Assembly (NCBI GenBank): GCA_003952965.2
Contig: CM025856.1
Span: 14,856,953 to 14,920,952, forward strand
DNA: 64,000 nt
Direction of reading: 5' to 3'
From: Morella rubra
Lineage: Eukaryota; Streptophyta; Magnoliopsida; Fagales; Myricaceae
How positions within the stretch are numbered: the first letter of the stretch is position 1; each line of letters begins with the position of its first letter. The translations under genes and the position numbers were made by a program. Below are positions 60,461-64,000 of this stretch, one piece after another. Under the pieces are notes generated by a model, which was not told where the DNA came from, did not search any database, and worked only from the letters and a program-made list of their open reading frames with translations.

Positions 60461-61500
60461 TTTTTGTCTCTCTTCGGATAAAGGTGCAGAGCCTCCATTT
60501 TAATTTCTCTCCTAGATTCAAGTTTGGAAAAAGTCTTTGTCCGTCTCTCCAGAGTTTTTTAAATTTTAAATTTTGTTTTTTCAATCTACAAATTCCTGTT
60601 AATACTACTAAGAAAATGAGTTGTACTTGACATCAGTAGTTTGATGCAGCGCCGCTTGTTTGATCGTATGGCAGAGCATTTACTTTTATAAAATGACCAA
60701 GTGATGAAATGAAAGGCTAGTAGGCAAGTTAATAAAAGTAAGAGTACTGTTTGTTTTAGTGTTACTAATTGCGTTATTTTTTAATCTCTGTTGGAACTTG
60801 ATTTTAAGGTACCGTTTGTGAGCATTGCAAAATCCGCGGGCAAAACTAAAGTAATATACATGTGGAAGTTATTTGTACTTCCAACCCACGGCCTGTAATC
60901 ATTTTTTTTTTTTACAACAAAAGAATTAGGTACAGAGATAGGGTAGGGAGATTCCAGCAAAACCGTTGAAACAATCCAAACACTGGTTATGACTTAAAAG
61001 AAGAAAGGTTGGAAAAATGGTGGGAGTGAAAAACAATGTTGATATGAGCGGGTGATTTACACTTGCTTGATCTTGAATATGTGATTTTCCATGTACTTTC
61101 TATTTCTATTCAGAAAAAAAAAAAATACTTACCCAAGAAAAATGGGAACGTTTATTCTCCGCTCTAGTTGGCCTTGGATCAGGAGCGCCACTTTTGGATG
61201 TGTCATTTGGTAGATTGCATAGAAGACTGACAAAGTCATGATCTTTTTGTCTCTCTTGGAATGGCATCACATCTATCTTAGACGACCACTATTTTTCTCT
61301 CCCCGATTCAAATTTGGTAAAACTCTTATTTGTCTCTCCGGTGATTGTTGAGTTTTCATTTTGTTTTTTCAATCTACAACTACCTCTTAATAGTATTAAG
61401 AAAATCCATTGTATTTGATATCATGAGTAGTTTCATGCAGGAATTGCTTGATCGTACGACATAGCATTACTTTTAAAAAGAAAGGCTTGTTAGCACATCA
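60461..61500 (+). repeat. Duplicated 3' flanks of the receptor-like-protein relics
   Basis: The block 60450-60830 (AAAGTCATGATATTTTT, TTTTGTTTTTTCAATCTAC, GCGTTATTTTTTAATCTCTG) recurs in diverged form at 61220-61490 and in the two segmental copies (43.2-44.2 and 56.3-57.3 kb). At least three former receptor-like-protein gene ends therefore lay in tandem here. About 60.85-61.2 kb is AT-rich with no feature. Confidence 0.6.
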
Positions 61501-61504
61501 AACA

Positions 61505-62403
61505 CCCGGTCTAGAGAGAGAGCCTCCTCCCTCTCTCTAGAGTTCCCCTTTCCCTTCGTTTGCAAGCCTCTTCCCTTCTCTTGCTCTGGCTGGGGGAGGA
61601 GTCGGAGCTCCTCCCCCTCCTTCCTTTCCTTTTCTCCGGTTTAGTTTTTGTTTTTATTTTGGTTGTTAGATCTTGGCCTTTCCAATGGTCTTTGGTGTGC
61701 ACGGCCTCTTTGGTGGCTCTCCTCTCCTTTCGGCACCCAGACCTGACCCCGAGCGGCGGCATTCGGTTGGCGCATGAGCTTTCATGCACGCCCACGCGCG
61801 TGCGAGCGTGGATCTCACGTGCCCGACCTATTTTGCTTCTCTTTTGCGATTTTCGGAGGACTTGACCTACCCCGCCGTGCTTAGCTCCCCCTAGAGTTCT
61901 TTGTTGTCTCTGCCCGGCCTCTCCTTGCCGGCGCGTGTGCCACCTATATGTGCAGCGTTTTTGCTTTCTGCCGCTTCTGGATACCGCCATTTTGTGCCGT
62001 TTAGAGCTGTCTCTCTTCTTCCTTCTAGTGCAGCCAGTCTTTGCATAAAGATTATCTTGAAGGAGTCGGATCGTCGCTCTGCTTGCCCTTCCTCTAGTGG
62101 AAGCCGCCATCGCTTTGGGCGATGATTGTGTTGTGTTCCGGTCCCTGTGATCGGCTTGTGTTTGTCCTGTGTGTTGGCCCTTATGGCTAGTTTGTGTTGG
62201 TTCTGTGTGTTGGCCCTTGTGGCTTGTTTGTTGTTCTAGTATTTTTTTCACAGCCCTTGTGGCTGTTGGTGGTACCGACTGTTAAGTCCGGTTTGGCTAC
62301 TAGCTCTTTGGGTCCGGTTTATTGTAGGGCTTTTGGTTGCTTAGGTCTTTTGTTAGCCTTCGAGTTGTTTTTATATTTTGTACTGGCTGTAACTTTCTCG
62401 GAG
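61505..62403. mobile_element. GC-rich insertion of unknown type
   Basis: About 900 bp of clearly higher GC interrupts receptor-like-protein flanking sequence: AAGGCTTGTTAGCA ends before it and GAGAAGTTGGAGTTAGATAG resumes after it, as in 43.4-43.6 kb. It opens with a hairpin (TCTAGAGAGAG facing CTCTCTCTAGA, 61510-61541). Pyrimidine-rich blocks and repeated phrases GTGTTGGCCCTT..GGCT (62170-62225) follow. The 246-codon minus-strand ORF is Arg/Lys/Gln-rich with repeats and shows no domain. It may be the 5' part of a LINE, but this is not established. Confidence 0.5.
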
Positions 62404-62690
62404 AAGTTGGAGTTAGATAGAGGAAATTATTAATTCTTATGATCATGGCTTTACAGATTTTGTGGCTTTTTAAATTTTCATTTTAAACAAAGATACTCAG
62501 ACTTAGCAGCAAGGGAGGCATGGTTTCCTATTACACTGGTCCTTTGGCTCTAAACAACAATTGGAGAGTAGCATACTAATTTCAATTCCTTGACAACTTA
62601 AAATATCGACTCTATGTAACATTGGCAGTGTCTTGGCCAGATTGTGCAGAAGGCTATCATAAGTTTACTGTTTTATTGTGTAAGTTTAGC
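62404..62690 (+). pseudogene. Second receptor-like-protein C-terminus relic
   Basis: GPLALNNNWRVAY, then after a stop FQFLDNLKYRLYVTLAVSW, corresponds to the cytoplasmic end of LRR receptor-like proteins (GPLxxNxSWRxAYFRFLDDxKD). The preceding 62403-62470 matches 43590-43660. Broken by stops. TAGCATACTAATTTCAA occurs at 62569 and 62687 as a direct repeat. Confidence 0.6.
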
Positions 62691-62703
62691 ATACTAATTT
62701 CAA

Positions 62704-62957
62704 AGAAGGATTCCAGAGGAAGAAGGATCAAGGAGCCAATTGCCACCACCTCTCCTCAGGTGAAGGACATCACCCCCGTGTGCGGCTGCTGGTTGTGTTG
62801 GGCCTGTAGGCCGGTGTTGGGTTCCATCTTCAAATGCGGATTTGGACTTTGAGTCTTAGGACCCTGTCTTGTAGCTGGCCCTACGAGCCTTTCTTTGTAT
62901 TGTGCCAGCTCTTGTAATTTCTCCTTTTAATTAATAAAACTTACAATTTGTCTTGAA
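62704..62957 (+). mobile_element. Non-LTR retroposon 3' end
   Basis: A GC-richer block ends in TTAATTAATAAAACTTACAA, TTTGTCTTG and an A-run, the layout shared by the tails at 18335 and 31074. A clean target-site duplication was not found. Confidence 0.5.
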
Positions 62958-62976
62958 AAAAGAAAGTGCTTTTGAT

Positions 62977-63118
62977 TTCTTTTCCTTAGATTAGTATCTA
63001 TTTCACCCATGGATCATCCACCCACAGTAGCGCAAGTTAATAAACAATGCAAAACGTACGTAACACCCTTTTATTTCTTTTCCTTATATTAGTATCTATT
63101 TCACCCATGGATCATCCA
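62977..63118. repeat. 46-bp direct repeat, 96 bp apart
   Basis: ATTTCTTTTCCTTAGATTAG and the following 26 bases at 62977 recur at 63073 with one difference. No feature assigned. Confidence 0.8.
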
Positions 63119-63414
63119 GCATTGAACATTCGAACCCATTATAAAAGTTCTTCCAGCCGATGCATGCAAAAAAAAAAGAAGAGGCCGATAAATTAGAGGA
63201 GTGCGTATAAAAAATGTTAAAACATAGAGAAAGAAAAGAAGGGAACTAAGACTTAACTCTTCCATTTTCACAAGTGATAATTATATATAAAAACAATAGA
63301 AGGTCAGAAACAAGGCCCAAATTCCAGACCTCAAGCATGTCAATTTACTCTTTCACTAATTTCAATACCTCAAAATTCTATAATTCAAAACAACCTTTAG
63401 GACTAGGGAGTTCA

Positions 63415-63630
63415 AGGGTGGGTTTGATGTCTAAAATTTTACACTTCTAAAATTTTAACACAATAAAATAATTACAATATAATCTCTCTCTCCCATCAAA
63501 TCATTACTTTTCACTATAATAAATATAAAAAATTTATTCAAACCTTCTTTCTCTTCATTTTTTCACAAATTTCAATACCCTAAAATTTTAACCTTCCCAA
63601 AATTTTAATACTTAAACACAACCCAAGATT
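63415..63630. mobile_element. AT-rich MITE-like element
   Basis: GTGGGTTTGATGTCTAAAAT at the left faces a right end whose complement is CTTGGGTTGTGTTTAAGTAT, with AAAATTTT blocks inside both arms, like the elements at 5268 and 13595. No clear target duplication. Confidence 0.4.
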
Positions 63631-63804
63631 ATATGGCGAGCAAGGCCCTTTCATGGGGTCCATTCCTCTGTTACTCAATTTCCCAGATTCCTCTTCTTAA
63701 TTTTTTATCGGAAATTAACGGTCTCTGATGAATTTCACATACAGTTGATTAATCTTGCATTCAATTTCTTTCTAAGGAGACATGATCTCCACCCTTAATT
63801 TCTG

Positions 63805-63885
63805 AAATCTTCAAAAGCTGTGATTGACCTGTCGACAAATGACTTCACTGGTGGCTTCCCAGAAAGTCTTCACTCTTGCAAGTAC
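63805..63885 (+). pseudogene. LRR fragment at the window edge
   Basis: One readable repeat, AVIDLSTNDFTGGFPESLHS, followed by CKYF. It belongs to an LRR receptor relic; the sequence then loses similarity. Nothing else of the gene is visible before the window ends. Confidence 0.55.
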
Positions 63886-64000
63886 TTTAAGAGCAATCCG
63901 ATTATCTTTTTGTTGAAACGATGCATATCATATATCGAAGAAAAGAGCTACAAGAAACACAAAAGAAAACAGGAGCGAGAAAAGCCAAAAGAGTATCACT

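Noticed and set aside
61511..62251. A 246-codon minus-strand ORF, Arg/Lys/Gln-rich with repeats such as SHKGQHT
   Set aside because: Produced by a GC-rich repetitive insertion; no domain, no splice context and no expected protein composition.

Overview
This is a stretch of a eudicot plant nuclear chromosome. The evidence is intron-rich genes with GT-AG junctions, plant-specific families (RLCK-VI kinase, BSL Kelch-phosphatase, LRR receptor-like proteins), AT-rich intergenic DNA, and plant LINE, MULE and hAT remains. The LINE load and decayed LRR receptor-like array suggest a woody rosid, but that is only an inference. All gene models below were built by hand-joining exons in phase; no search was run.

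Layout. 1-5185: three decayed LINE retrotransposon fragments, at least two of them nested. 5845-8074 (minus): RBK2-like receptor-like cytosolic kinase, seven exons, with a 3x84-bp minisatellite beyond its 5' side. 9934-10332 and 12525-12975: two DNA-transposon MITEs with exact target-site duplications (9 bp, Mutator type; 8 bp, hAT type). 14022-14093: tRNA-Ala(UGC). 14263-20731 (plus): twelve-exon Tas-type aldo/keto reductase, intact, 357 codons. 20.7-26.1 kb: AT-rich, no gene seen. 26155-35247 (plus): twenty-one-exon BSL1-type Kelch/PPP phosphatase of the brassinosteroid pathway, complete except for one extra base in exon 2. 38100-38510 (plus): SOSS-B/SSB1-like OB-fold protein. 38622-40082: Mutator-like element carrying a piece of an ER-ANT1-type adenine nucleotide carrier gene (a Pack-MULE). 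41-63.9 kb: relics of LRR receptor genes, an orphan bromodomain exon and more retroelement pieces.

The most important structural point is that about 36.9-47.7 kb and about 47.8-59.2 kb are two copies of the same ~11-kb segment on either side of a 101-N gap. In each copy one part is clean and the other is riddled with small insertions, and the clean parts are complementary: 36.9-44.17 in copy A, 54.34-59.1 in copy B. Near-identity switches abruptly to noise at about 44,170 and 54,340. This is better explained by an assembly artefact (haplotype duplication plus unpolished long-read sequence) than by biology. Broken genes in the noisy parts should not be read as real pseudogenes.

The genes are unrelated housekeeping and signalling loci and do not form a pathway. 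I found no convincing undescribed multi-gene system. The most notable biology is the Pack-MULE with a captured carrier fragment, three GC-AG introns (two in BSL1), and the decayed receptor-like-protein array.
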